Positions 25,706-34,364 of a stretch of DNA of 47,354 nucleotides are shown piece after piece (the stretch's first letter is position 1; each line of letters opens with the position of its first letter). The stretch is from contig JADFSH010000012.1 in the NCBI GenBank assembly GCA_022560875.1, forward strand, positions 1 to 47,354. Reading direction: 5' to 3'. The position numbers and the translations under genes were made by a program. A model generated the notes under the pieces. The model saw only the letters and a program-made list of their open reading frames with translations, was not told the origin of the DNA and did no database searches. Source of the DNA: Planctomycetota bacterium. GTDB taxonomy: Bacteria; Planctomycetota; Phycisphaerae; Phycisphaerales; SM1A02.

Positions 25706-26081
25706 CACGGCACTCTCTTGTTGGGTGAAACCGGGCTGACCTTTCAGGATGTTTGTCCCAGGATCGGTGACACAAGGCTGCCCATGGTCAATCTCTAGCT
25801 GACGCCTCATCAGTTACCCTTCAAGTGTACGTCGATACCCACCCCAAACGCTGTGTGAAACGGCCATTTCAGGGTCCCCGACCCTGAAACCTTATCTACT
25901 GGCAGCAAATAAACCCTAACAAAATGCGTATCTCAGACTATTGGCTCACATTATGGAAAAAATCTTTCCAGACTGAAAGAGCCGGCGAGGATCTCCCAAG
26001 AACATTGGTGAGCCAGTCGTTGACTCGTTCACTCGCCAGTTTATTCAGCCTCGGTTGGCTGACTTTTGGAAAGGAAAGACC
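25706..26081. other. Divergent intergenic region
   Basis: About 375 bp separating the ECF sigma gene (minus) from the coiled-coil gene (plus). Apart from the perfect dyad listed separately and AT-rich stretches around 25905-25970, I see no clear -35/-10 pair and no coding frame with a ribosome site. If the ECF factor is autoregulated, a bipartite ECF promoter should lie here. Confidence 0.45.
25867..25889. promoter_or_regulatory. Perfect 10-bp dyad between divergent genes
   Basis: TTTCAGGGTC (25867-25876) and GACCCTGAAA (25880-25889) are perfect inverted copies around a 3-bp centre (CCC). No T-tract follows on either side, so it does not look like a terminator. Its place between the divergent sigma-factor and coiled-coil genes suggests an operator or RNA hairpin; no cognate regulator can be named. 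Confidence 0.7.
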
Positions 26082-27017
26082 ATGGCCTGCATCACCCGTT
26101 GCATTCTTCGTTGGGGCCTCATCAGTGGTCTGGCTCTTGGTGGCGCAACGCTGCTGATCGGGCCGGAACGTGTTGGAGCCGGATTCCATCAACTTCAAAG
26201 CAAAGCACGTGGCGCCGTTGACCAATTCATGGACAACCCGACCGCGATGCGTCGCCAGCTCGAGCAGCTCGCCGATGAATATCCCGATCGTATCGCGGAA
26301 GTACGCGGCGAGATTGCCGAGATCGATCATCAGATCGGTCGATTAGTACATGATGTGGAGATCTCCAAGCGCGTCGTCGCCTTGACCACAAACGATCTTC
26401 GTGAACTCAAGACCCTCGTCGCCCAGGCGGAAGCCAAGAAGGCCGCCACCTCGCGCACCGTGTCCTTCCACTTTGACGGCATGCGATTCAATATCGACCA
26501 GGCGTACACGGAAGCGGGACGGATCAATCATGTCCGCACCACCTACAATGATCGCCTCGCCCAGGACAATCATCAGTACATGTTCCTGAGCGAACAGAAG
26601 TCGCGTCTGACCGAGATTCTCGACAACCTGGAAGGCGACTTCTCCAAGTATCAGTCCCAGCTCTGGCAACTCGATCGACAGATCGATGCGATCGAGCGTA
26701 ACGAGCGTCTGATCGATCTGACGAAAAGGCAGAAGGCAACCCTGGCCAGCTACAACAAGTTCGACAAGATCGCCAACCTGCATCAGCTCGAAGCCAAGCT
26801 TGCCGAGCTTCGCACCATCCAGGAAGCCCAACTTCAGGCACTCGCCAAGAGTGGCATCAATGATGACTACTTCAAGCGTGCCGAAGCCGAGATGGGCATG
26901 ATGGACATCGATAACAACCCCTTCGCCAACATCTTCGAAGATGTCGATGAAGAGGAAGTAGACGTTGATATTGAGTCTACCCAGTCCATCGCCTATCGCT
27001 CCCACGAAGCTTCGTGA
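26082..27017 (+). CDS. Envelope coiled-coil protein, unknown function
   Basis: A 311-residue protein with an N-terminal hydrophobic helix (LISGLALGGATLLIG; signal peptide or anchor) followed by long, charged, heptad-like helices (RRQLEQLADEYPDRIAEVRG, IDHQIGRLVHDVEISKRVV, YQSQLWQLDRQIDAIERNE). It ends in an acidic tail (VDEEEVDVDIES). The look is PspA-like, but PspA lacks such a hydrophobic leader, so I infer an extracytoplasmic coiled coil. The ATG at 26082 has AAGGA about seven bases upstream. It is divergent from the ECF sigma/kinase genes and ends in a good terminator, so it is its own unit and a natural candidate target of that sigma factor. Confidence 0.75.
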   Translation: MACITRCILRWGLISGLALGGATLLIGPERVGAGFHQLQSKARGAVDQFMDNPTAMRRQLEQLADEYPDRIAEVRGEIAEIDHQIGRLVHDVEISKRVVALTTNDLRELKTLVAQAEAKKAATSRTVSFHFDGMRFNIDQAYTEAGRINHVRTTYNDRLAQDNHQYMFLSEQKSRLTEILDNLEGDFSKYQSQLWQLDRQIDAIERNERLIDLTKRQKATLASYNKFDKIANLHQLEAKLAELRTIQEAQLQALAKSGINDDYFKRAEAEMGMMDIDNNPFANIFEDVDEEEVDVDIESTQSIAYRSHEAS

Positions 27018-27048
27018 TTCGACACCCCTGATTCCAACCACCCCGTAA

Positions 27049-27076
27049 GCCCGCGAATCTGATCGCGGGCTTTTTT
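27049..27076 (+). terminator. Rho-independent terminator after the coiled-coil gene
   Basis: A perfect 7-bp stem, GCCCGCG (27049-27055) / CGCGGGC (27064-27070), with an 8-base loop is followed by six T's. It lies 31 bp after the stop. Confidence 0.92.
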
Positions 27077-27119
27077 CTGCGCTGAAAGATCTTTCCCCAA
27101 AGTAAATCGCCGGCTTTCT

Positions 27120-28424
27120 TCAGGGCACCTCTATGCGATAGGAGAATGTCGAGTTCTCATTCCCCCTTCGCCAGTCGATGGCGAGGCCATGCGGCTTGAG
27201 ATCTTCGGTGGTGATGATCGAGGGCGTCGGATTCTCTTCCTCGATGATTCGCTGCCTCCGCGTCAATTGGCGCAGATTCAGCCGCGAGACCAGGAACACC
27301 GGCTGATGCTTGCTGCGACCGACGTGGGGGATTCGATACACATCATCATCAGTCGCCTCCAAGGTCACTATTCTGCCATGCTTGGCGAAACGATAGGTGA
27401 AATCGATCGCGATCAACTCCCGGCGAATGTCATCCAGCGATTCGGGAAATATCCCCCGTCGAGCAAGCTCCAGGGCGCCCTCGGCAAGAAACTCTATCCG
27501 CTCCAGGGCCGTGATGAACGCACTGGGAACCGCCTCACGAAGAAACTGTCGCCAGCGTTGCTCGAATGCATCCGTCTCGCTGGTTTCAAACGCGCGCCGA
27601 TACGCCTCACTCGACCTAAGGCCGTTGTTGATCATCCTCAGATAACGCTCAAAGGCCCCCATCCACCTTCCGTTCTGGGCATACACCAGAAAATACACCA
27701 TCGACCAGGACTGGTCGTACAACAACCCCTCCTCACCCGAAGCCATTTCCGCCCGCCACTGCTCCGTTGAAAAGGAGATCATCTCATCGAACGGCGTATA
27801 GGTTTTCTCCTTGATCGAATCTTTCAGACGCAAAAGCGTGCGTTGATCCGCCTGCCCCGTCACCAGCGTGCCGCCCACCAGCACTGCCTGGCCGAAGAAC
27901 TCGGCCAGACCCTCGTTGACCCAAAGGGGCAGGTCGCTGCCGAATCGGCTGTATGCGAACTGATGAAACCCCTCGTGCTGGAGGACGTGCTTGATCCGTC
28001 GTTCCGAAAGATGTTCCGTCCATAAGGCAAGCCCGCTGTCGGTATTCGTCGTAAAAAATACCCCTCCGGTTCTGGCGGTATCCACCCCGAACCTCGCCCG
28101 CAGCGTCAGTTCATAATCGCGGCGGCTCTTAAAAAGATACACGTTGAGTTTCATCGGAGCCCGCTGAGGCAGCGAGGCAAGACGCCGGGAATACTCCTCG
28201 TACATCGCATCCAGATGACGGGCCACCGCCTGGGCATCGCTCCGGGGCAAGTCGGTTCGGATCCAGTAATGCTCGCTCCCGGCCACGAATGATCGCTCCC
28301 ACCAAGGCTCCTCAGCCTGGCGCTGGCCGCACGCAGGACTCACCAGCCAGAGGAGTATCAACAGAGCAGGTTGCCACCTCCCCCGGCCAAAAATACCGAC
28401 GTTGTTTCTCAGTGTATTTCCCAT
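27120..28424 (-). CDS. Secreted DUF1570-like zinc metalloprotease
   Basis: A 434-residue exported protein. The signal peptide (PALLILLWLVSPACG) could be cut as a lipoprotein or by signal peptidase I. The zinc site is HEGFH (H150, E151, H154), and downstream NEGLAEFF gives the third-ligand glutamate (E171 or E175), as in gluzincins of the DUF1570/peptidase-MA type common in planctomycetes. Supporting text includes LNVYLFKSRRDYELTLRARF before the site and DQSWSMVYFLV after it. The C-terminal ~90 residues form a separate beta-rich domain. Targets are unknown. The ribosome site before ATG 28424 is weak. It stands alone between two oppositely oriented units. Confidence 0.82.
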   Translation of the reverse strand: MGNTLRNNVGIFGRGRWQPALLILLWLVSPACGQRQAEEPWWERSFVAGSEHYWIRTDLPRSDAQAVARHLDAMYEEYSRRLASLPQRAPMKLNVYLFKSRRDYELTLRARFGVDTARTGGVFFTTNTDSGLALWTEHLSERRIKHVLQHEGFHQFAYSRFGSDLPLWVNEGLAEFFGQAVLVGGTLVTGQADQRTLLRLKDSIKEKTYTPFDEMISFSTEQWRAEMASGEEGLLYDQSWSMVYFLVYAQNGRWMGAFERYLRMINNGLRSSEAYRRAFETSETDAFEQRWRQFLREAVPSAFITALERIEFLAEGALELARRGIFPESLDDIRRELIAIDFTYRFAKHGRIVTLEATDDDVYRIPHVGRSKHQPVFLVSRLNLRQLTRRQRIIEEENPTPSIITTEDLKPHGLAIDWRRGNENSTFSYRIEVP

Positions 28425-28623
28425 TGCGTCATCTGTCCCGCCTTTGGATGGATATCAAAATATAGCCTGCCGCTTGCCATTGGCCCTGGATAACTCGGGA
28501 AGAGTCTTTTTCAATTCCCGGGGTCATTGGCCCCCTATTATCATGTCACAGGACACGCCATGACTTGCATTTGTTCATTTTTCACCGGATTTTGTGGCCG
28601 ATGAATCGTAAGAGTAAGCGGAC

Positions 28624-31194
28624 ATGAAGACTTTTCGTCACATGATCAGGCGGGTTCGCCGGCGAACCCTGATAAACCAGGCCATTCACCACGCCGGGCA
28701 CGGCATCCTTGCGGGCCTGGGGCTGGGGATTGCGATGTTGATCGCAGATCGCCTGGGAGCATTCTCACTGGCATCACCGCTTCTCTTTATCATCCCCGTC
28801 GTAATTGGCGTGATCGCCGGCATTCTTTTTGCCGTCTCACGAATACCCGACCCGATGGCGGCAGCCGTTCATATCGACCGAGCGTTGCATCTTCAGGATC
28901 AGTTCGGATCTGCCGAAGCTTTGCAATCTCGCGATTCCATCCACCAGTCCCCATATGACAAGGGTTTCACTTCGCTGGTCATTGATCAGGCCGATCATCT
29001 GGCCTCCCGGATCGATGTACGCACCGCATCGCCGATACGCATGACCGGCGTATGGGGCGGCAGTCTTGTCGTGGCGGGGGCATTGTGGCTGGGGATCCTG
29101 TTCCTTCCCGCATTGTCTGCCGAGGCGGAAAGCCTGTCTCCGGAAGAAACCGCCGCGGAGGCTGAGCAGGCCCAGCAGGAACGGACGGAACTTGCCACGA
29201 ACATCGAGAATACGATCGAAGAATTGAAAGATGAAGACAGTCTGGATGAGCGGAGCCGGACCGAGCTTGAATCACTCCAGCGTCTGGCCGATCAACTCAC
29301 CGCCGACAATGCCGCTGATCTTGATGTCAACCGAATTCGTGATGAATCAGCGGCACGACTGAATGACCTGGCTGATCAAATCGCGGAGAAAGCCGAGAGA
29401 GATTTGGCGGCCAGCGAGCAGGTTGCGCGTCGGTTTGCGGGCATGAAGACGCCGGAAACCCCCGTGTCCGCCGAGGAGTTCACCGAGGCATTAAAACGGG
29501 GTGATCTTGACCGGGCCGCGGACCTGCTGGATGAGATGCAGAATCAAGCCGGCCAGATGAGCGACCAGGAGCGGGAGATGATCGCTCAACACCTGCGCCG
29601 GCTCAGTGAGAATCTCCAGGATGCCGAAGCGTTCGACGAGCGACTGACCGAAGAGCGCGGCCAGCAGATCGAACAGGCCCTGCGTGATCAGGGACTCGAT
29701 GAACCGGCGATTCGAGACATGATCGAAAACCCACCTGAAAAAGATGATCTCCAGCGCGAACTCGAAAAGAACAACATCGACGAGGAAATCGCCCAAAAAC
29801 TCGCCCGCGACATCGAGCGACTGGAGGAAAAACGCAGCTTCGATGAGCAGACGAGAGAGGACACGGATGCGATTTCTGAAGCTCTCAATCGTGCTGCCCA
29901 GCAGATAGAAAACCCGCCATCGGAATCAGAGCCGGAGCCGGAGCCGGAGCAAAACGAGAACCAGCCCTCCGGGGATGAAACGCCTGCCCCCTCGGAGCAA
30001 CCGGATAATAGTTCTGATCAACCGAATCTCGATGAGCAGCCCGAGGGGGAACAAGATCAGACGCAACCGACAGAGACCCTTCAGCAATCTGACCAGCAAG
30101 CCCCTGATACCCAACGGCAACAATCAGGTGAGGAACAGGCCGAAGGAAGTCAGCAACAACAGCAGAGACAAGCCGGAGAAGAGGCAACCGGCGCGCAGCA
30201 GCAACAGACCGGCAAAGAGCAACCGGGCGAACCGCCCACCGGAGAGAAAACTCCCGGCGAGATACCTGACGAGCAGCTTCCCAAGGAACAACCCACTGGA
30301 GAACGACCCACCGGCGAACAACCACCGGATGACGTCTCACCCCGGCAGCCTCCTGGCCCAGAATCGCCCCCCCCCGCTCAGCCGGAAAAGAAACCCGGCG
30401 AAGGTGCGCAACCCCAAGAGGCTCCCATCCCTGATCCGGAGAATCCCGAAGAAAACCTATTCGATCCCGACGCCCCCGAGCAAAGCGAAGATCAGCAATC
30501 GCCGGATGCGACTGGCGAAGAGCAATCTTCACCCGACCGGCAGATGCCTGAGATCGATGAAGAAATGATGAAACGCGCTCAGGAGATCATCAAACGCATG
30601 CCCGCCGATATGCTGCGCGATCTTGCCGAGCAGGCTCGCAAGGCTGCGAAAAACCAGGAAATCTCCGAGGAGTTGAAGCAGCAGGCCCGGGACATGCTCG
30701 AGCAGTTGTCTGAGGAGCAAAAACGAGCTTTGGGAGAGCTTTTCCGGCCTCCTTCCGAATCGGATCAGTCGCCCGATGGCGATGCTGACGGGCTTGACGC
30801 AAACCGACGGGGCCAGGCGGAGACGAGCCAACAGGCTACGGGGCAGGGTTATCAGTTTGAAGACACCGAAGACTTGGACCTTCGAGGCATGGAGAAGGCT
30901 GATCAGGTCATCGCCGAATGGCTCAGCGACAAGCCCCGGGAGGGCGACCCGGGGCGTACATCCAAATCCAACCGAGCCCGGCGTATCCGCAGCGCCCAGA
31001 AGGTTGCCGAGAGAGCGGTCAATGAATCCGTCGTCCCGACTCGCTATCACGAGTTCATCAAACGATATTTCGACCGGCTCGACCGCACCGTACAGAAAGC
31101 GACCGGCGAATCACCAACTCCCCCCACCCCCCCGGTTAAATCTGATGCCAAGACCAAGACATCCAGCGATTCTCCCGCGGACAAAGACAACTAA
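28624..31194 (+). CDS. Large membrane protein with Gln/Glu/Pro-rich extracytoplasmic region (DUF4175-like)
   Basis: An 856-residue protein. Two N-terminal helices (ILAGLGLGIAMLIADRL; LLFIIPVVIGVIAGILFAV), a loop with HIDRALHLQDQFGSAEAL, and a third helix (GSLVVAGALWLGILFLPALS) resemble DUF4175-type proteins. After that come long charged coiled coils (~170-420), then a low-complexity region (~430-625) dominated by Q, E, P, G and D with TGEQ/TGEK-like units, and a helical C-terminal part with KRAQEIIKRMPADMLRDLAE. By the positive-inside rule the long part lies outside the cytoplasm. It ends 3 bp before the vWA gene, so the two are one transcription unit. Function unknown; probably a structural or scaffolding partner of the vWA protein. 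Confidence 0.75.
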   Translation: MKTFRHMIRRVRRRTLINQAIHHAGHGILAGLGLGIAMLIADRLGAFSLASPLLFIIPVVIGVIAGILFAVSRIPDPMAAAVHIDRALHLQDQFGSAEALQSRDSIHQSPYDKGFTSLVIDQADHLASRIDVRTASPIRMTGVWGGSLVVAGALWLGILFLPALSAEAESLSPEETAAEAEQAQQERTELATNIENTIEELKDEDSLDERSRTELESLQRLADQLTADNAADLDVNRIRDESAARLNDLADQIAEKAERDLAASEQVARRFAGMKTPETPVSAEEFTEALKRGDLDRAADLLDEMQNQAGQMSDQEREMIAQHLRRLSENLQDAEAFDERLTEERGQQIEQALRDQGLDEPAIRDMIENPPEKDDLQRELEKNNIDEEIAQKLARDIERLEEKRSFDEQTREDTDAISEALNRAAQQIENPPSESEPEPEPEQNENQPSGDETPAPSEQPDNSSDQPNLDEQPEGEQDQTQPTETLQQSDQQAPDTQRQQSGEEQAEGSQQQQQRQAGEEATGAQQQQTGKEQPGEPPTGEKTPGEIPDEQLPKEQPTGERPTGEQPPDDVSPRQPPGPESPPPAQPEKKPGEGAQPQEAPIPDPENPEENLFDPDAPEQSEDQQSPDATGEEQSSPDRQMPEIDEEMMKRAQEIIKRMPADMLRDLAEQARKAAKNQEISEELKQQARDMLEQLSEEQKRALGELFRPPSESDQSPDGDADGLDANRRGQAETSQQATGQGYQFEDTEDLDLRGMEKADQVIAEWLSDKPREGDPGRTSKSNRARRIRSAQKVAERAVNESVVPTRYHEFIKRYFDRLDRTVQKATGESPTPPTPPVKSDAKTKTSSDSPADKDN

Positions 31195-31197
31195 GCA

Positions 31198-34100
31198 ATG
31201 TTCGTGACCTTCGACAAGCCCGTCTTTCTCCTGCTGGCAATCATTCTCCTGCCCCTGCTGATCCACGGTTGGCGCTCGATGATCGGCATGGACAGAATGC
31301 GTCGCATCCTCACCCTGTTTTTCCGTTCGTCTTTGACCCTGTCGCTCTGCGTGATCCTTGCCGGCCCTCACTTCCGCCAGCAACACCACCACCTGACCGT
31401 CATCGGCCTGCTCGACATCAGCGGCTCGGTGAGGCGATTCGCGAAGCTGCCCGAAATACCCGAGCTGGGGCGCAGCGCCAATATCGAATATCTCCGGCGC
31501 TGGTTCCGAGAGGCCACCGACACCAAAGCTCCCGACGACCGATTCGGTCTCGTGGTGTTCGATGGCGATGCGATCGCCATTTCCGCCCCGACGAAGGGCG
31601 ATTACGTCGATGACAACCTCGATGTCGCCATGCACGAAGGCACCAATATCGCCCAGGCCGTGAGCCTGGGGCTGGCGATGTTTCCCGCCGACACCGCCAA
31701 GCGATTGGTGCTGATATCCGACGGCAACGAAACCTCCGGCGACCTTCTTGCCGCCGCCCGCCAGGCCGCCGGCGGCAGCAGACTCGAAGTGCAACAGTTC
31801 GATCTTGATCGCCTCAGGATTCCCATCGACATTCTCCCCATCACCTACTCCGTCACCGGCGATGTTCAGGTGGTGCGGGTTGAAGCGCCGCCCAACGCAA
31901 GACCCGGCCAGACCGTAACCGTGCGCATCATTCTCGAAGCCACCGAACCCACGGAAGGCTCCCTCACCCTGCTGAGAGAAGGACGCCCCAACGATATCAA
32001 CGGCCGCAAGCCGGGTTACTCACGCCACGTATCTCTGGCTCCAGGGCAGTCCGTCCACCTGGCGCAGGTCGTACTCGGAAACACGCCGATCAATCGTTTT
32101 GAGGCGATTTTCGAGGCGAGTGATCCTACGACAGATATTTTCGTTGCCAACAATCGCGCCGAAGCGTTCACCGCCACCCCTGCCAAGGGAACCGTGCTGG
32201 TGGTCGATCGCATGGCCGGCCAGCAGTCGAATTATCTCGTCGATCTGCTCAATGCCGCGGACATTCCCAGTAGCGCCCAAAGCCCCGAGCAATTTCCGCT
32301 CGACCTGCTCACGATGCAGGCCTACGACCTGATCATTCTCGACAACATCGCCGCTTCGGAACTTTCCATCGCCCAGCATCAACTCATCAATACTTTCGTC
32401 AGGGATTTCGGCGGCGGGCTCATCATGGTCGGCGGAGAAAACGGATTTGGCGCGGGAGGATGGAACGGAACCACGGTTGAGGATGTGTTGCCTCTGGAGC
32501 TTAATCCACCCCAGGAACTGCGTCTGCCCACCGCCGCCCTGGTACTCGTCCTCGACAAATCCGGCTCGATGCATCGGGCCGTGGCTGGCGCGCGGGCCAC
32601 TCAGCAGGAAATCGCCAATGAAGCCGCGGCCCTCGCCATCGAATCCTTGCGATCCGAAAGCATCGTCGGGGTGATCGCGTTCAATCTCTCGCCCGAGGTC
32701 GTCGTTCCCCTCCAACGCAACACCCACCCCGAGCAGATCGCCAAACGGATCCGCGGCATACGGGCGGACGGCGGCACCGATCTGGCGTCAGCGTTGATTC
32801 AGGCGAAAGCCATGCTTGATGAGGTCGAAGCGTCCCGCAAACGCATCGTCTGCCTGAGTGACGGGCAATCGCTGAAGGGTGATTTTGAAAAGATCGCCCG
32901 GGACATCGTCGATGCCGATATCAAGCTCACCACCATTGCCGTCGGCGATCAGGTGGACACGGAAACCCTCAGCATGCTCGCGGATATCGGCGGCGGGGAG
33001 TTTTATCCCGTGCGGAATCCCCGCATTCTTCCCCGCGTGCTCGTCGATTCGGTCCAGGTGATCAACAAACCGCTGATCAAGGAGATACAGTTCGTCCCCG
33101 AAGTGCTCCCGTCCGGGTCGTCGCTGACGATCGGCATGGAAAACGCTCCGGTGCTGGACGGCCTCGTCATCACCTCCGTCAAGCCCGATCCCAAGGTGGT
33201 CCTGGAAATGATCAGTCCCGATGGCGAACCATTACTCGCCCACTGGCAGATCGGACTGGGACGAGTCGCCGCCTTCACCTCCGACGCGCAGGGGCAATGG
33301 TCGAAACGATGGCTTGAGTGGGAGGGTGCGGAATTGTTCTGGATGCAGCTTGCGCGGACCATCGCCCGCCCCGCCGTGAGCCAGGATGCCGAACTCATCA
33401 CCGAAATCATCGACGATCGGTTGCACATCGCCCTGGAAGTCGCGGATGAGGATGGCGGGTTCTTTGATTATCTTCAGGTACAGGGCCGCGTCTACACCCC
33501 CGACGGTTCGGCCATCCCCGTGCGTCTTCGCCAGAGCGCGCCCGGTCGGTATGAAGGCTCCGTGGAAGCGAGGTTTGCCGGCAACTACATCGTCGCCCTT
33601 AACCCGCGACAGGGTTTGAAGCAACTCAGCCCGGTCATCGGAGGCATCAATCGCCCCACCAGTATCGAATATCGAACCTATCAGTCCAATTCCCGCCTGC
33701 TCGAACAGGTCGCCGAGATCACGGGCGGCAGACGACTTGATCTCAATCTGCCTCGTGCCGTGGATCTGTTCGATCGCACCAACATGCCGCCCAGCATCTC
33801 GATTCTTCCCGCCTGGCATCCGGTCCTCCTGCTGGCACTGTCGTTGTTTCTCCTTGATATCGCCACGCGGCGTCTGGCCTGGAACACCGACATGATCAAG
33901 GGGGGGCTGGCGTCGGCCATCTCCAAAGTCAGACCGGGTCATGTTCGAGCGAAAAAAGCCGCGGTGACCCTCGCTTCTCTCCGCCGCGTGAGTGAATCCT
34001 TTGACGACAAGCTCGATTCCGAGTCGAGCGGACTGGAAAAACTGAAGGGAACGGGCGTCATCGCCCCGCCTCCGGATCGCATCGAGCCGCTGCACCCGAT

Positions 34101-34329
34101 TGAGGAACTTCATCGCGAGCGAATAATCTCCGCCGCATTCGATCGTTTGCTCGGCCGTCGCAGTTCATCTCAGAAAGAACCGTCGGAAACGGAGACTCCG
34201 GATCAGCCATCATCGACGGTTACCACGCAGGATTCATCCTCGAACGAAGAATCCGCAACGGATGCCTCCGAAACCACCAGCAGCCTGCTCGCGGCCAAAC
34301 GCCGTGCCCGTCGGCGTATGGACGGATGA
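31198..34329 (+). CDS. Membrane protein with two von Willebrand A domains and an amidotransferase-like domain
   Basis: A 1043-residue protein. Two N-terminal helices (VFLLLAIILLPLLIHGW; SLTLSLCVILAGPHF) precede a first vWA domain with MIDAS DISGS (D73). A beta domain follows, then a glutamine-amidotransferase-like fold (YDLIILDNIA ... GGGLIMVGGENGFGAGGW), then a second vWA with DKSGSM (D453) and GGTDLASAL. A late helix (HPVLLLALSLFLLDIA) leads to a basic, then acidic/Ser-rich tail. Charges place both vWA domains outside the cytoplasm and the tail inside. The layout resembles BatA/BatB-type and planctomycete vWA-membrane proteins. No MoxR or DUF58 gene, the usual partners, is in the window. 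Confidence 0.85.
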   Translation: MFVTFDKPVFLLLAIILLPLLIHGWRSMIGMDRMRRILTLFFRSSLTLSLCVILAGPHFRQQHHHLTVIGLLDISGSVRRFAKLPEIPELGRSANIEYLRRWFREATDTKAPDDRFGLVVFDGDAIAISAPTKGDYVDDNLDVAMHEGTNIAQAVSLGLAMFPADTAKRLVLISDGNETSGDLLAAARQAAGGSRLEVQQFDLDRLRIPIDILPITYSVTGDVQVVRVEAPPNARPGQTVTVRIILEATEPTEGSLTLLREGRPNDINGRKPGYSRHVSLAPGQSVHLAQVVLGNTPINRFEAIFEASDPTTDIFVANNRAEAFTATPAKGTVLVVDRMAGQQSNYLVDLLNAADIPSSAQSPEQFPLDLLTMQAYDLIILDNIAASELSIAQHQLINTFVRDFGGGLIMVGGENGFGAGGWNGTTVEDVLPLELNPPQELRLPTAALVLVLDKSGSMHRAVAGARATQQEIANEAAALAIESLRSESIVGVIAFNLSPEVVVPLQRNTHPEQIAKRIRGIRADGGTDLASALIQAKAMLDEVEASRKRIVCLSDGQSLKGDFEKIARDIVDADIKLTTIAVGDQVDTETLSMLADIGGGEFYPVRNPRILPRVLVDSVQVINKPLIKEIQFVPEVLPSGSSLTIGMENAPVLDGLVITSVKPDPKVVLEMISPDGEPLLAHWQIGLGRVAAFTSDAQGQWSKRWLEWEGAELFWMQLARTIARPAVSQDAELITEIIDDRLHIALEVADEDGGFFDYLQVQGRVYTPDGSAIPVRLRQSAPGRYEGSVEARFAGNYIVALNPRQGLKQLSPVIGGINRPTSIEYRTYQSNSRLLEQVAEITGGRRLDLNLPRAVDLFDRTNMPPSISILPAWHPVLLLALSLFLLDIATRRLAWNTDMIKGGLASAISKVRPGHVRAKKAAVTLASLRRVSESFDDKLDSESSGLEKLKGTGVIAPPPDRIEPLHPIEELHRERIISAAFDRLLGRRSSSQKEPSETETPDQPSSTVTTQDSSSNEESATDASETTSSLLAAKRRARRRMDG

Positions 34330-34364
34330 ATCCCTTTTCCTTCACGGTCGGAAAGATTCGCGGC

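Noticed and set aside
29885-30532. Antisense and out-of-frame ORFs over the Gln/Glu-rich tract
   Set aside because: Low-complexity codons leave several frames open; only the plus-strand frame continues into structured domains.
33232-34113. Long antisense frame in the vWA gene
   Set aside because: Shadow of a clearly coding strand; no domain and no plausible start signal.
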